A DNA stretch of 64,000 bases, from the NCBI RefSeq assembly GCF_000308655.1, contig NZ_BAGC01000061.1:60541-124540 (forward strand). Direction: 5' to 3'. This DNA comes from Nocardia niigatensis NBRC 100131. Its GTDB lineage: Bacteria > Actinomycetota > Actinomycetes > Mycobacteriales > Mycobacteriaceae. Below, one piece after another: positions 8,505-16,848 of this stretch. Numbering within the stretch: position 1 is the first letter of the stretch; every line of letters starts with the position of its first letter. Position numbers and translations under genes: made by a program. Below the pieces are notes generated by a model. It had not been told where the DNA came from. It was given only the letters and a program-made list of their open reading frames with translations, and made no database searches.

Positions 8505-9398
8505 TCAGCGCGGCTGCGGGATGAGGGCCAGTTGGCGGCTCTGGGCGACGATCGCGCCCGTCGAGTCGATGACGTATTGGTCTTCGTCGAACATGCGGTT
8601 GCCCACCTCGCGGCTGTCCGCGATGACGCGCAGCCAGCCGGGTGCCGGCCGGCGGCGGAGGTAGGTGGTCATCTGAACCGTGGGGGCCCAGCCGAAGTGA
8701 CCCAGGTTCATCGGGACCGGCGGGCTCATGTCGGCGGCCATCATGGCGAAGAAGGCGGAGACGTCGGGGTCCTGTTCGTCGCCGGCGAAGGGCCGGATCC
8801 AGAGGCGCAGGCGGGGTTCGGATTTCTCGCCGGCCAGGAAGCGCGCCCAGAGCGGGTCGAGGGCGACCGAGGAACCCTCGGCGACGTGGACGAGCTTGCC
8901 CATGGGGTTGCGCTCGTCGTAGAAGAGGGCGTCTGCGGGCGGTTCCGCGGGCATGTCGCCGACGTGATCGGCGGCGTACTGCGGGACGGCGTCGTCGAGG
9001 TGGCCGAAGGTGAAGGCGGTGTGCACCAGGGTGCGGCCGTTCTGGACCAGACTCGCGTCGATGAGCGCGATCTGGCGACCCAGCTTGCGGGTGCGGACCT
9101 CGTACTCGACCTCGCCGGGGACGGGAGCGCCGAGGAAGTCGGTGCTGGCCGAGATGGGGAACATGGCGGCCTGCTCGGGCGCGGCGCGGCGCAGCCGTTC
9201 GGTGGCGGCGGCCGCGCTACCCGCGACCATGGTGCCGCCGTGCAGTTTGTCGCCGATGGTCCAGGTGGGTTCGATCAGGCCCGCGTAGCGGCCGATCTCC
9301 GGAGTCGATTCGAGCTCGGTCAATCGGCATACGCGACTGAACGGCGCGTTCGCCACATCGGTCGCCGATTCGAGATCGACGGTCAACTCCGTTGTCAT
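8505..9398 (-). CDS. Acyl-CoA thioesterase family protein
   Basis: 297-aa double hot-dog protein (TesB/4HBT_3 type; Rv0499 position). The first hot-dog is around TWTIGDKLHGGTMVAGSAAA, the typical helix with a Gly-Gly turn; the second half is around DPLWARFLAGEKSEPRLRLW and ADMSPPVPMNLGHFGWAP. It should hydrolyse an acyl-CoA in the cytosol; chain length cannot be read. ATG at 9398 with GGAAGGACAG just upstream. Lies downstream of the isomerase-like gene on the same strand with a 116-bp gap, so a separate promoter is likely. Confidence 0.85.
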   Translation of the reverse strand: MTTELTVDLESATDVANAPFSRVCRLTELESTPEIGRYAGLIEPTWTIGDKLHGGTMVAGSAAAATERLRRAAPEQAAMFPISASTDFLGAPVPGEVEYEVRTRKLGRQIALIDASLVQNGRTLVHTAFTFGHLDDAVPQYAADHVGDMPAEPPADALFYDERNPMGKLVHVAEGSSVALDPLWARFLAGEKSEPRLRLWIRPFAGDEQDPDVSAFFAMMAADMSPPVPMNLGHFGWAPTVQMTTYLRRRPAPGWLRVIADSREVGNRMFDEDQYVIDSTGAIVAQSRQLALIPQPR

Positions 9399-9514
9399 CC
9401 GCTGTCCTTCCACTGTGTGGTTTGTACAGCGTAAACGGGAGGCCCGATCATTCCCGCCACTGGTGGGATGAATCACCCGGCTCTCGGAAGACCGCGGAGC
9501 CACGGGGACCGCAT

Positions 9515-10447
9515 TCAGCCGCGGTGGGCGGCCGTCGGCTCCGGGGTGGGCGCGGGGGCGAAGGGGTTGAGGTGGGCGCGGGCGAAGGCGAGCGCGCGGT
9601 CGAGCATGGCGGCGCGATCCATGGTGGTGCGGGCCGTCTGGGTGTTCACCTCGATGACGGCCTGGCCGTCGAAACCGTTGTGCACCAGCATCTCGCAGAG
9701 TTCGGCCACCGGCTGGGTGCCCTCGCCCGGGATCAGGTGCTCGTCGGTGGCGGCGCCGCGGCCGTCGGCCAGGTGCAGGTGGGTCAGGCCGGAACCCATG
9801 CGGCCGGCCAGGGCCAGCGGATCCACGCCCGCGGTGGCGGTGTGCGAGGTGTCCAGCGTGTAGTGCCGGAAGCCGACGTCGGTGGGGTCGAAGGAGGGGC
9901 TGAAGGTGGTGACGGACGGACCCGGGTGGCCGCCGCGGCGCTGCAGGCGCTCGATCGAGCTGCCGCGGAACAGCGTGTCGGCGCGCATCGGGAACATGTT
10001 CTCCACGGCCACCGCGACCGGGCTCGAATTCTCCAGTTCGGCAACCTGTTTCGCGAAGCCGCTGGCGTAGCGGCGCTGCCAGCGGAAGGGCGGGTGCACC
10101 ACCACGGTGGCCGCGCCCAGCGCCTCGGCGGTGTGCACGCTGCGGGTGAGTTTCGCGATCGGGTCCGCCCCCCAGACCCGCTGCGAGATCAGCAGGCACG
10201 GCGCATGCACGGCCAGCACGGGGACGTCGTATTCGTGCGCGAGGTGCTGCACGGTCGAAATGGATTGGCTGGCGGGCTCGGCCCACACCATGAGTTCGAC
10301 GCCGTCGTAGCCGAGTTCGGCCGCATAGCGGAAGGCGGCCTCGGTGTTCTCCGGATACACCGACGCGGTCGAGAGCCCGACCCGGACTTCCTTTCGACCC
10401 GCCCGGCCTTCGGTGCCCGCCCCCTGCGCTCGCACGATGTTCCCCAC
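9515..10447 (-). CDS. Sugar phosphate isomerase/epimerase family protein
   Basis: 310-aa TIM barrel of the AP endonuclease 2/xylose isomerase-like family (Rv0498 position). It has VGLSTASVYPENTEAAF at the first strand, LGYDGVELMVW at the second, VHAPCLL, VVVHPPFRW, AVENMFPM, YTLDTSHTA and LHLADGRG, which give the His, Glu and Asp metal-type ligands usual in this fold. Substrate unknown. GTG at 10447 was chosen for GGGAG 7 bases upstream; a start at the conserved VGLST is possible. Only 13 bp separate it from the upstream membrane protein gene, so these are one operon. Confidence 0.84.
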   Translation of the reverse strand: MGNIVRAQGAGTEGRAGRKEVRVGLSTASVYPENTEAAFRYAAELGYDGVELMVWAEPASQSISTVQHLAHEYDVPVLAVHAPCLLISQRVWGADPIAKLTRSVHTAEALGAATVVVHPPFRWQRRYASGFAKQVAELENSSPVAVAVENMFPMRADTLFRGSSIERLQRRGGHPGPSVTTFSPSFDPTDVGFRHYTLDTSHTATAGVDPLALAGRMGSGLTHLHLADGRGAATDEHLIPGEGTQPVAELCEMLVHNGFDGQAVIEVNTQTARTTMDRAAMLDRALAFARAHLNPFAPAPTPEPTAAHRG

Positions 10448-10460
10448 TGCTGCTCCCTGC

Positions 10461-12341
10461 TCAGTTCGTACTGAGAAGAAAGGCTAGCGGTCCGAGCGTC
10501 ACGAAGACGCCCACGACGACAGCAATCACAGTGCTGAAAATGTCGTCGGTGCGGCGCAGTACGCGCACCAGGGCGACCAGTCCGAGGATCACGATCATGG
10601 CCAGGGCCAGGGCGACCCACGGGAGCATTTCCCACATGCGTTCGAAACCCTTGAACAGCAACATGCCCGCGACCGCGGCGCCCACGCTCTGGCCCGCGAT
10701 CATCAGCCACTGGCGGCGGTGCTCGTCGTCGCCTGAGCGGGCCGCGGCCCGCGAGCGGGCGGGCGCGGCCGGGGCGGCGCGTTTGCTCCTGCTCTTGCGG
10801 GCGAGGGAACCGGCCTTCTGCGTGAACGCGGAAAGGCGGCCGCCCAGCGAGGTCTCGGGCTCGTCGTCGTCATAGTCGTCGTAGTCGTCGTCGAGCGGCT
10901 CGTAGAAATCGGTGAGGTGGTCGTCGGGCTCCGGCTCGGGCGCCACCGCCGTGCGACCGCGGCCACCGCCGCGACGTTTGCCGAAGTGACGCGAATCCTG
11001 TTCCGCGCGTTGATCGTCGCGCTCGTGAGCCTCGCGCATCAAATCGCCGGCAACCGATTCACCCGAGAGCAGCTGCTGATCGGACTCGGCCAGTGCCGAC
11101 CACGCGGCGGTCGGCACCGCTGCTTGATCATTGCGGTCCAGGGCCGGATCGGCGTCGGGGCCCGGTCGCCTTCGCGCCGACCATGAGGGCAGCCCGCCGG
11201 CCGCGCCGTGGTCGACGCCACCGCGCCGGTCACCCGGGAACGGCGGCATGCCGTTCTGCTGCTGGGCCTCCGCGTGCCGGCGGGCCGACCGCGACATCGG
11301 CGGTGTGGCGGGCGCGGCGGCCTGCGGTGGTTCGAAACCGGGACGGTCCAGACGCTGATTCCGCGGTAGCGGTTCGGGTCCCGGTGGGGGCGACCACGCG
11401 GGCGCGACCGGGTGGAACTCGGTGCGCTGGTCCTCGAACGGCGGCCGATCGTCGAACGGGGGCCGATCGTCGAACGGGGGCCGATCGTCGAACGGGGGCC
11501 GGTCGTCGAAGGGCTGCCGGGCCGCGGGGTTGAACTGGGTGCGCGCCGGCTCGTCGAGCGGCGGGTGTGGGAGGTCCAGCGGGGAGCGCGCCGCGGTGTC
11601 GCGGCCGGCGCGGGCAGTGATGTCGCGGATGGCGTCGGAGGCGGCGTCGCGGGTGGCGTCGTCCCCGTGGAAGGGCCGCACCGGATCAGTGGCGTCGTCC
11701 TCCGGGTCGTAGCGGCGGCGGCGACCGCCCTCGCGCGGCGGGGCGGCCGGGGCGGGCGGCTCGGCGCCGTTCAGGTGGTCGAGCGACACCTCGGAGTCGA
11801 GCGGGTCCGGCTTGCGGCGGCGGCCGCCGCTCGGGCGGGGCTCCGGTAGCGGGTTCTCGGTCGGCGGCCAGTCCAGTCCGGCGGACCAGTTCTGGGCGGA
11901 CGGCTCGGGCAGGGACGGCGGCTGCGGGGTGGGGGCCAGCGGGTCGTAGTACGAGATCGGCCCGGAGAGCGGGGAATACGCGGGTTCCGGTTCGGGAGCC
12001 GCATAGGACGAGTAGTCCGGCTGCGCCGGTGCCGCAGTGGAGGAGAAGTCCGAGTAATCCGAAAAGTTCGGGTAGTCAGAATAATTCGAGAAGTTCGAAT
12101 AGTTTGAATAGTCCGATTCAATCGGAGCCGGCTCCGGCGCCGACTCGACCGGATCCACATCCGGGGCCGCGTGCGAGGACGATCCCGGTGTCACGACCGG
12201 AATATCACCGGTCAGTTCCGCGACGGAAATGCCGCGGCCGCTTCGACGTCGGCGCCCGCCGCCACCGGCGGGGGCCCCGCTCTGCTGCCCGTTCCGGGCC
12301 AGCAGCTCGGCGACGGACAGCTGGCTTGAATCCTCGGTCAT
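10461..12341 (-). CDS. Large low-complexity protein with C-terminal membrane segments
   Basis: 626-aa protein whose first 500 residues are disordered: N-terminal LSVAELLARNG, an Arg-rich patch, a second near-copy of that motif (GISVAELTGDIPVV), a Tyr/Ser/Asn-rich stretch (YSNYSNFSNYSDYPNFS) around residue 80, then four hexapeptide repeats FDDRPP near residue 280. After a basic segment (RKSRSKRAAPAAPARSRAA) come three hydrophobic helices at the C-terminus ending LGPLAFLLSTN. Rv0497-like position and plan. Function unknown; the tail overlaps in ATGA with the exopolyphosphatase gene, and the isomerase-like gene follows closely. The two SVAEL copies look like short interaction motifs. Confidence 0.85.
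   Translation of the reverse strand: MTEDSSQLSVAELLARNGQQSGAPAGGGGRRRRSGRGISVAELTGDIPVVTPGSSSHAAPDVDPVESAPEPAPIESDYSNYSNFSNYSDYPNFSDYSDFSSTAAPAQPDYSSYAAPEPEPAYSPLSGPISYYDPLAPTPQPPSLPEPSAQNWSAGLDWPPTENPLPEPRPSGGRRRKPDPLDSEVSLDHLNGAEPPAPAAPPREGGRRRRYDPEDDATDPVRPFHGDDATRDAASDAIRDITARAGRDTAARSPLDLPHPPLDEPARTQFNPAARQPFDDRPPFDDRPPFDDRPPFDDRPPFEDQRTEFHPVAPAWSPPPGPEPLPRNQRLDRPGFEPPQAAAPATPPMSRSARRHAEAQQQNGMPPFPGDRRGGVDHGAAGGLPSWSARRRPGPDADPALDRNDQAAVPTAAWSALAESDQQLLSGESVAGDLMREAHERDDQRAEQDSRHFGKRRGGGRGRTAVAPEPEPDDHLTDFYEPLDDDYDDYDDDEPETSLGGRLSAFTQKAGSLARKSRSKRAAPAAPARSRAAARSGDDEHRRQWLMIAGQSVGAAVAGMLLFKGFERMWEMLPWVALALAMIVILGLVALVRVLRRTDDIFSTVIAVVVGVFVTLGPLAFLLSTN
11434..11512 (-). repeat. 18-bp tandem repeat inside the membrane protein gene
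   Basis: About four tandem copies of an 18-bp unit (CGAACGGGGGCCGATCGT on the plus strand) in frame, encoding the FDDRPP hexapeptides. Copies differ by one or two bases, so the array is likely to vary in copy number between strains without shifting frame. Confidence 0.85.
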
Positions 12342-13330
12342 CGAGACACCGTTTCGATCGGGCCCGACAGGCCGCTGTCGGGGCCGCCGGTTATCGGTTC
12401 GCTATCCAGGTCGGTATCCAGTTTGCGCAAGATCAATCCCTCTCGCAGTGCCCAGGGACAGATCTCGAGCGTGTCCAGGGACAGAGCCCGCATACTCGCC
12501 TCCGCGACCAGCGCACCGGCCACGAGTTGCTGTGACCGATCAGAACTTACGCCTTCCAATTCTGCCCGGTCGGCGGCTGTCATTCTCGATATGAACGCAA
12601 TCAGCTGCCGCAGGCCGGAACTCGTGAGAGTACGCCGAACCCGGGGTCCCGCAACAGAGGGGGCGGCTCCGGTCAGCCGGGCCAGTGAGCGGAAGGTCTT
12701 GGAGGTGCCGACCGCCAGATCCGGGCGGCCCACCTCGAGCAGCTGCTTGCTCGGCAGCACCAGCTCGGCGTCGAGCCAGTCGCGCAGCACCGCCACCCGG
12801 CGCTTGCCCGGCGGATCGTGGCGCAGCCAGTCCCGCGTCAGCCGGCCCGCGCCCAATTGCAGCGACAGCGCCGCGTCCGGCACCTCGTCCGCGCCGTTGC
12901 TCATCTCGAGCGAGCCGCCGCCGATGTCCAGGTTCAGAATCCGCCCGGCGCTCCACCCGTACCAGCGGCGCACCGCGAGGAAGGTGTGTCGAGCCTCATC
13001 GACACCGGAGAGCACCTTCAGGTTCACCCCGGTCTCGCGCCGCACCCGGGCCAGCACCTCGTCGGAGTTGGTGGCCTCGCGGACCGCGGAGGTGGCGAAG
13101 GCCATCAGCTCCACGCAACCGGAAGTCTTTGCGATGCTTGCGAATTCGGCTACCGTGGCGGTGAGCCGGGACGCGCCCGTAGGCGTGATCCGGCCCTGGT
13201 CGTCCATGCTCTCGGACAGCCGCAGGGCCGACTTCGTCGAACTCATGGGCGTCGGGTGTCCACCACGATGCGCGTCCACCACAAGCAGGTGGACGGTATT
13301 GCTTCCCACGTCGAGTACACCGAGCCGCAC
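12338..13330 (-). CDS. Exopolyphosphatase / Ppx-GppA phosphatase family
   Basis: 330-aa ASKHA-fold phosphatase (Rv0496, Ppx1 type). Phosphate-1 motif VLDVGSNTVHLLVVDAH at the very start, then FATSAVREATN, and phosphate-2 motif LNLDIGGGSLEMSNG. Family members remove terminal phosphate from polyphosphate or hydrolyse (p)ppGpp; the short mycobacterial form is reported to act on short-chain polyphosphate. GTG at 13330 puts the first conserved residue at position 2. The C-terminus overlaps the next gene by ATGA. The window also holds a damaged ppk2 at 57686, so polyphosphate metabolism appears twice. Confidence 0.92.
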   Translation of the reverse strand: MRLGVLDVGSNTVHLLVVDAHRGGHPTPMSSTKSALRLSESMDDQGRITPTGASRLTATVAEFASIAKTSGCVELMAFATSAVREATNSDEVLARVRRETGVNLKVLSGVDEARHTFLAVRRWYGWSAGRILNLDIGGGSLEMSNGADEVPDAALSLQLGAGRLTRDWLRHDPPGKRRVAVLRDWLDAELVLPSKQLLEVGRPDLAVGTSKTFRSLARLTGAAPSVAGPRVRRTLTSSGLRQLIAFISRMTAADRAELEGVSSDRSQQLVAGALVAEASMRALSLDTLEICPWALREGLILRKLDTDLDSEPITGGPDSGLSGPIETVSR

Positions 13331-13395
13331 AAGAACACGGTACTGGGTGCGTCAGGACTTCTGGCCAGGCGACTGAGCTGTTAGCGTTCCGCGTT

Positions 13396-14313
13396 GTGAC
13401 GGCAGGTGCATCGGCGAGCGGGCCGACCGGGCTTCGACCAGCGGCGAAGATCGACCCGGCGCCCGAGGTGGAACTCGACTTCCCGCGGGAGTGGATCGAA
13501 TTCGTCGATCCAGCAAATGACGAGCATTTGATCGCGGCCGATCTGACCTGGCTGCTTTCCCGGTGGACCTGCGTTTTCGGCACTCCGGCTTGCCAGGGCA
13601 TCATCGACGGCCGGGAGAACGACGGCTGCTGCTCGCACGGCGCGTTCCTCTCCGACGAGGAGGACGGCAAGAAGCTGCACCAGGCTGTGAAAATGCTCAC
13701 ACCCGAGGACTGGCAGCTCATGGGCCAGGCCGTCGACGACAGGGGCAGGGTCCGCAAGAAGTTGTATCTGGAAGAGGACGACCTCGACGACGAGCCCGCG
13801 CTGCGCACCCGGCGGGTGGACGGCGCGTGCATCTTCCTCAACCGGCCCGGTTTCGCCGAGGGCATCGGCTGCGCCCTGCACACCATGGCGCTGCGCAAGG
13901 GCCTGGAACCGCTCACCGTCAAGCCGGAAGTGTGCTGGCAGCTGCCCATCCGCCGCACCCAGGAGTGGGTGGACCGGCCGGACGGGGTGGAGATCCTGCG
14001 CACCGCGATCACCGAATACGACCGCCGCGGCTGGGGCCCCGGCGGCCTGGACCTGAACTGGTACTGCACGGGTTCGCCGGATGCGCACGTCGGTACCCGC
14101 CCCGTATGGGAGGCTTACGCGCCCGAGCTGATCGAGCTGATCGGAAAGCCCGCCTACGACGAATTGGCGCAGCACTGCAAGCGCCGGCAAGGGCTGGGCA
14201 TCGTGGCGGTCCACCCGGCCACGGCCATCGCCGAGGAGAAGGCCGCCGAGGCCGCGTCCGCAGCCACGACCGGTGCGAAGCCCACGAAGAAGGCCAGGCC
14301 GGCGAAGAAATAG
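13396..14313 (+). CDS. Conserved Cys-rich protein (Rv0495c-like)
   Basis: 305-aa cytosolic protein with a striking Cys pattern: RWTCVFGTPACQG, then NDGCCSHGAFL, then GACIFLNRPGF, GIGCALH, PEVCWQLP and NWYCTGSP. The spacing resembles metal- or Fe-S-binding proteins of the YkgJ/UPF0153 kind, but the match is loose. The tail is an Ala/Lys-rich KPTKKARPAKK extension that may touch nucleic acid. GTG start at 13396. It diverges from the exopolyphosphatase gene across 65 bp. The M. tuberculosis counterpart has, I recall, been linked to redox homeostasis; the exact role is not readable here. Confidence 0.82.
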   Translation: MTAGASASGPTGLRPAAKIDPAPEVELDFPREWIEFVDPANDEHLIAADLTWLLSRWTCVFGTPACQGIIDGRENDGCCSHGAFLSDEEDGKKLHQAVKMLTPEDWQLMGQAVDDRGRVRKKLYLEEDDLDDEPALRTRRVDGACIFLNRPGFAEGIGCALHTMALRKGLEPLTVKPEVCWQLPIRRTQEWVDRPDGVEILRTAITEYDRRGWGPGGLDLNWYCTGSPDAHVGTRPVWEAYAPELIELIGKPAYDELAQHCKRRQGLGIVAVHPATAIAEEKAAEAASAATTGAKPTKKARPAKK

Positions 14314-14419
14314 CGGCATACTTGCCGGTAATTTTCTGAAAACGACTTATTTCAGATTGTCGCTCGCTTACTGTGCGTCGGACCCCTACCTAGTGGGTCG
14401 CAGCACAGGAGAACGCAAA

Positions 14420-15268
14420 GTGAGCAACATCCCCTTGGGCGGCCGCCACATCGGCGCTGGACTGGCCGCTCTGGCCATCGCGACCGGCGCCGTCTCGGTC
14501 CTCGCCACGCACGAGGCGCCCGCCGCACACGCCACCGTCGACACGATCACCATCTCCGACCCGAATCCCGTGGTCGGCGGCACCTACACCGTCAGCGCCA
14601 CCGTGAGCGGCTGGGAATTCGGCCTGCTCTGCTACTGGACGGACAACGGCGTCGCCATCACCGACCCGGCCGCCCAGGTGCCATGGCCGGCCTATCACTC
14701 CAGCGCCAGCTGGAAACCGACCACACCCGGCACACACACCATCACCCTGAAACAGGGCGGCTCGTCCAAGAGCCTGACCGTGAACGTCAGCAGCGCGACC
14801 ACCACACCGCCCACCACCACGACAACGGTCCCCCCGACCACCACCACGGTCCCGCCGACCACCACCACCGTCCCGCCGACCACCACCACCGAACCGCCGA
14901 CCACCACCACGGTCCCGCCGACGACCACCACCGAACCGCCGACCACCGTCCCCCCGACGACGACCACCACCGTCCCGCCGACGACCACCACCGAACCGCC
15001 CACCACCACGACGGCTCCCCCGACGACCACGACGGTCCCGCCGACCACCACCACCGAGCCGCCCACGACCACAACGGCTCCCCCGACGACGACGGTCCCC
15101 CCGACGACCACGACGGTGCCCCCGACCACCACAACAGTCCCGCCGACCACCACTACCGAACCGCCGACGACGGTCCCCCCGACCACCACCACGGCTCCGC
15201 CGACCACCACCACCCCCGCGCCGAACGGCGGCACCGGTAGCGCCAACGGCCTGCCCTTCGGCCTCTGA
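14420..15268 (+). CDS. Secreted Ig-like protein with long Thr/Pro tail, copy 1
   Basis: 282 aa. An N-terminal signal peptide (hydrophobic run GAGLAALAIATGAVSVLA, likely cut after AHA) leads to an Ig-like domain of about 85 residues (VDTITISDPNPVVGGTYTVS, ... GTHTITLKQGG) and then about 140 residues of TTTTVPP/TTTTEPP/TTTTAPP repeats ending APNGGTGSANGLPFGL. Such tails are typical O-mannosylation stretches that carry a domain across the envelope. GTG at 14420 with AGGAG 8 bases upstream. The Ig-like part is 367/369 identical in DNA to the next gene. Single Cys in LLCYW, so no internal disulfide. Role unknown; possibly cell-surface binding. Confidence 0.85.
   Translation: MSNIPLGGRHIGAGLAALAIATGAVSVLATHEAPAAHATVDTITISDPNPVVGGTYTVSATVSGWEFGLLCYWTDNGVAITDPAAQVPWPAYHSSASWKPTTPGTHTITLKQGGSSKSLTVNVSSATTTPPTTTTTVPPTTTTVPPTTTTVPPTTTTEPPTTTTVPPTTTTEPPTTVPPTTTTTVPPTTTTEPPTTTTAPPTTTTVPPTTTTEPPTTTTAPPTTTVPPTTTTVPPTTTTVPPTTTTEPPTTVPPTTTTAPPTTTTPAPNGGTGSANGLPFGL
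14516..14884 (+). repeat. Near-identical duplicated segment, first copy
   Basis: 369 bp covering the signal-peptide end, Ig-like domain and first Thr/Pro repeats. It aligns without gaps to 15397-15765 (offset 881) with two substitutions side by side in the sense AY (copy 1) versus VN (copy 2). Confidence 0.95.
14798..15225 (+). repeat. ACC/CCG-type coding microsatellite (Thr/Pro repeats)
   Basis: Tandem 21-bp-like units of ACC and CCG codons encoding PPTTTTV, PPTTTTE and PPTTTTA, about 20 units with some shortened. The matching tail of the next gene (15679-15845) has only about 9 units. The units are multiples of three so length changes keep frame. The opposite strand reads as long Val/Gly frames that are artefacts of the repeat. 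Confidence 0.9.
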
Positions 15269-15306
15269 CAGGTCACCGAATTTCCTTGGTACGCACAGGA
15301 GTACAC

Positions 15307-15936
15307 ATGCGCACGACCACCGTCCGCCGCCTCGGCGCCGGTTTGGCAGGGCTCGCCGTCGTCACCGGCGGGGCCCTGACCCTGCAGATCCACGACGCGC
15401 CCGCCGCACACGCCACCGTCGACACGATCACCATCTCCGACCCGAATCCCGTGGTCGGCGGCACCTACACCGTCAGCGCCACCGTGAGCGGCTGGGAATT
15501 CGGCCTGCTCTGCTACTGGACGGACAACGGCGTCGCCATCACCGACCCGGCCGCCCAGGTGCCATGGCCGGTCAATCACTCCAGCGCCAGCTGGAAACCG
15601 ACCACACCCGGCACACACACCATCACCCTGAAACAGGGCGGCTCGTCCAAGAGCCTGACCGTGAACGTCAGCAGCGCGACCACCACACCGCCCACCACCA
15701 CGACAACGGTCCCCCCGACCACCACCACGGTCCCGCCGACCACCACCACCGTCCCGCCGACCACCGTCCCGCCGACGACGACCACCACCGTCCCGCCCAC
15801 CACCGTCCCCCCGACGACCACGGTGCCGCCGACCACGACCACGCCGGGCAGCGGCGGCACGGATAGTGGTAGCGCCACCGGCAGTGCGGGCACCCTGGTC
15901 GGTGGCCTGCTGCGCGGCCTGTTCGGCAGCAGTTAG
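15307..15936 (+). CDS. Secreted Ig-like protein with shorter Thr/Pro tail, copy 2
   Basis: 209-aa paralogue of the preceding gene, 38 bp downstream. Signal peptide with its own sequence (RRLGAGLAGLAVVTGGALTL), then the same Ig-like domain differing at two residues, then a shorter Thr/Pro tail and a distinct C-terminus ending VGGLLRGLFGSS, similar in style to the ending of the third paralogue (GGLLGGLTGSAGT). ATG at 15307 with AGGAG 5 bases upstream. Because signal peptide and C-terminus differ while the middle is identical, gene conversion or recent unequal exchange is more likely than a simple whole-gene duplication. Confidence 0.85.
   Translation: MRTTTVRRLGAGLAGLAVVTGGALTLQIHDAPAAHATVDTITISDPNPVVGGTYTVSATVSGWEFGLLCYWTDNGVAITDPAAQVPWPVNHSSASWKPTTPGTHTITLKQGGSSKSLTVNVSSATTTPPTTTTTVPPTTTTVPPTTTTVPPTTVPPTTTTTVPPTTVPPTTTVPPTTTTPGSGGTDSGSATGSAGTLVGGLLRGLFGSS
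15397..15765 (+). repeat. Near-identical duplicated segment, second copy
   Basis: Partner of 14516-14884; two base differences in 369, no indels. Confidence 0.95.
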
Positions 15937-16110
15937 GACGGTTCCGCACCGAAGGGCGTGGCGGGGTTCTTTTCCGAGTCCCGTCACGCTCGTTTCAACC
16001 AAGCAGACGCTTGCTTCTTGAGTTCTGCGAAAAGCCTCCGCTTCAGACTCCTGGCCCCTTAGGGTGCGAAAGCCCGCACACCGCAGCGCGGGAGCACAGG
16101 AGAGCAACAC

Positions 16111-16590
16111 ATGCGCAACACTGCACCGAGGATCAGCGCGCGCCGAGCCGGCGTGGGAATCACCGGTTTTGCCGCCCTCGCCGCCGCCATCGTGCTCGCG
16201 GCCCCCGCATCCGTGGCGGCGGTCGACACCGTCAGCATCGATCCGGGCAACCTCGTGGTCGACCAGGCGTACACCGTCTCGGCCACGCTCAGTGGCGCCT
16301 CGATCGGCCTCCTGGTGACCTTCAGCGACAACGGCAAGCAGATCGGCCCGCCGAAGATCCCGTCACCGCCGGGCCACGTCTCCATCAGCTGGCGGCCGAT
16401 CACCAGCGGTCGGCACATCCTCACCGCATCCCAGGGCCCCAACAGCCAGTCGATCGTCGTGCAGGTCGCGGACGCGCCCTTCGGCTCGGGCTCGACCAGT
16501 TCCGGCGGTGGCGGCACGGGCGACACCGGCAGCGCGGGTTCGGCGCTGGGTGGCCTGCTCGGCGGGCTGACCGGCAGCGCCGGCACGTAA
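16111..16590 (+). CDS. Secreted Ig-like protein, diverged paralogue
   Basis: 159 aa. Twin-Arg-containing but ordinary-looking signal peptide (ISARRAGVGITGFAALAAAI ... ASVAA), then an Ig-like domain recognisably related to the two preceding genes: VDTVSIDPGNLVVDQAYTVS aligned to their VDTITISDPNPVVGGTYTVS, and GRHILTASQGPNSQSIVV at the end. No Thr/Pro tail; instead a Gly/Ser-rich linker and GSALGGLLGGLTGSAGT. The Cys of the paralogues is absent. ATG at 16111 with AGGAG 9 bases upstream. An older member of the same local family. Confidence 0.82.
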   Translation: MRNTAPRISARRAGVGITGFAALAAAIVLAAPASVAAVDTVSIDPGNLVVDQAYTVSATLSGASIGLLVTFSDNGKQIGPPKIPSPPGHVSISWRPITSGRHILTASQGPNSQSIVVQVADAPFGSGSTSSGGGGTGDTGSAGSALGGLLGGLTGSAGT

Positions 16591-16848
16591 CTCGCGCCGG
16601 GTTCGTGCTCGCCGTCACATCGCGGCGGGCGCGGGCGCCCGGCGGGGCCCCGGCGTCGTTATGTGACGTGATCGCCGGTGTACGAAAGGTGAACAACCAG
16701 TGCCGCCGGGCGGCAAACGAATCAGGCTGCGCGGAAGTATATTTCGCATACCCACCGACCCGTTGACCTCGGCATGTGAATAGCCGGAAGTATGCGTGAC
16801 ATCGTTCCGCTATTGCGAATTCACCGGAGCGTGTTAGACATCCTGGCC

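Noticed and set aside
14695..16110. Long leftward frame of Val/Gly repeats opposite the Thr/Pro tails
   Set aside because: It is the reverse reading of ACC/CCG coding repeats; it has no start context and overlaps two well-supported secreted-protein genes.
16614..16667. Large inverted repeat GTCACAT ... ATGTGAC downstream of the third Ig-like gene
   Set aside because: Only the outer 7 bases pair cleanly; the GC-rich inside can pair in many ways and no U-tract follows, so a terminator is not supported.
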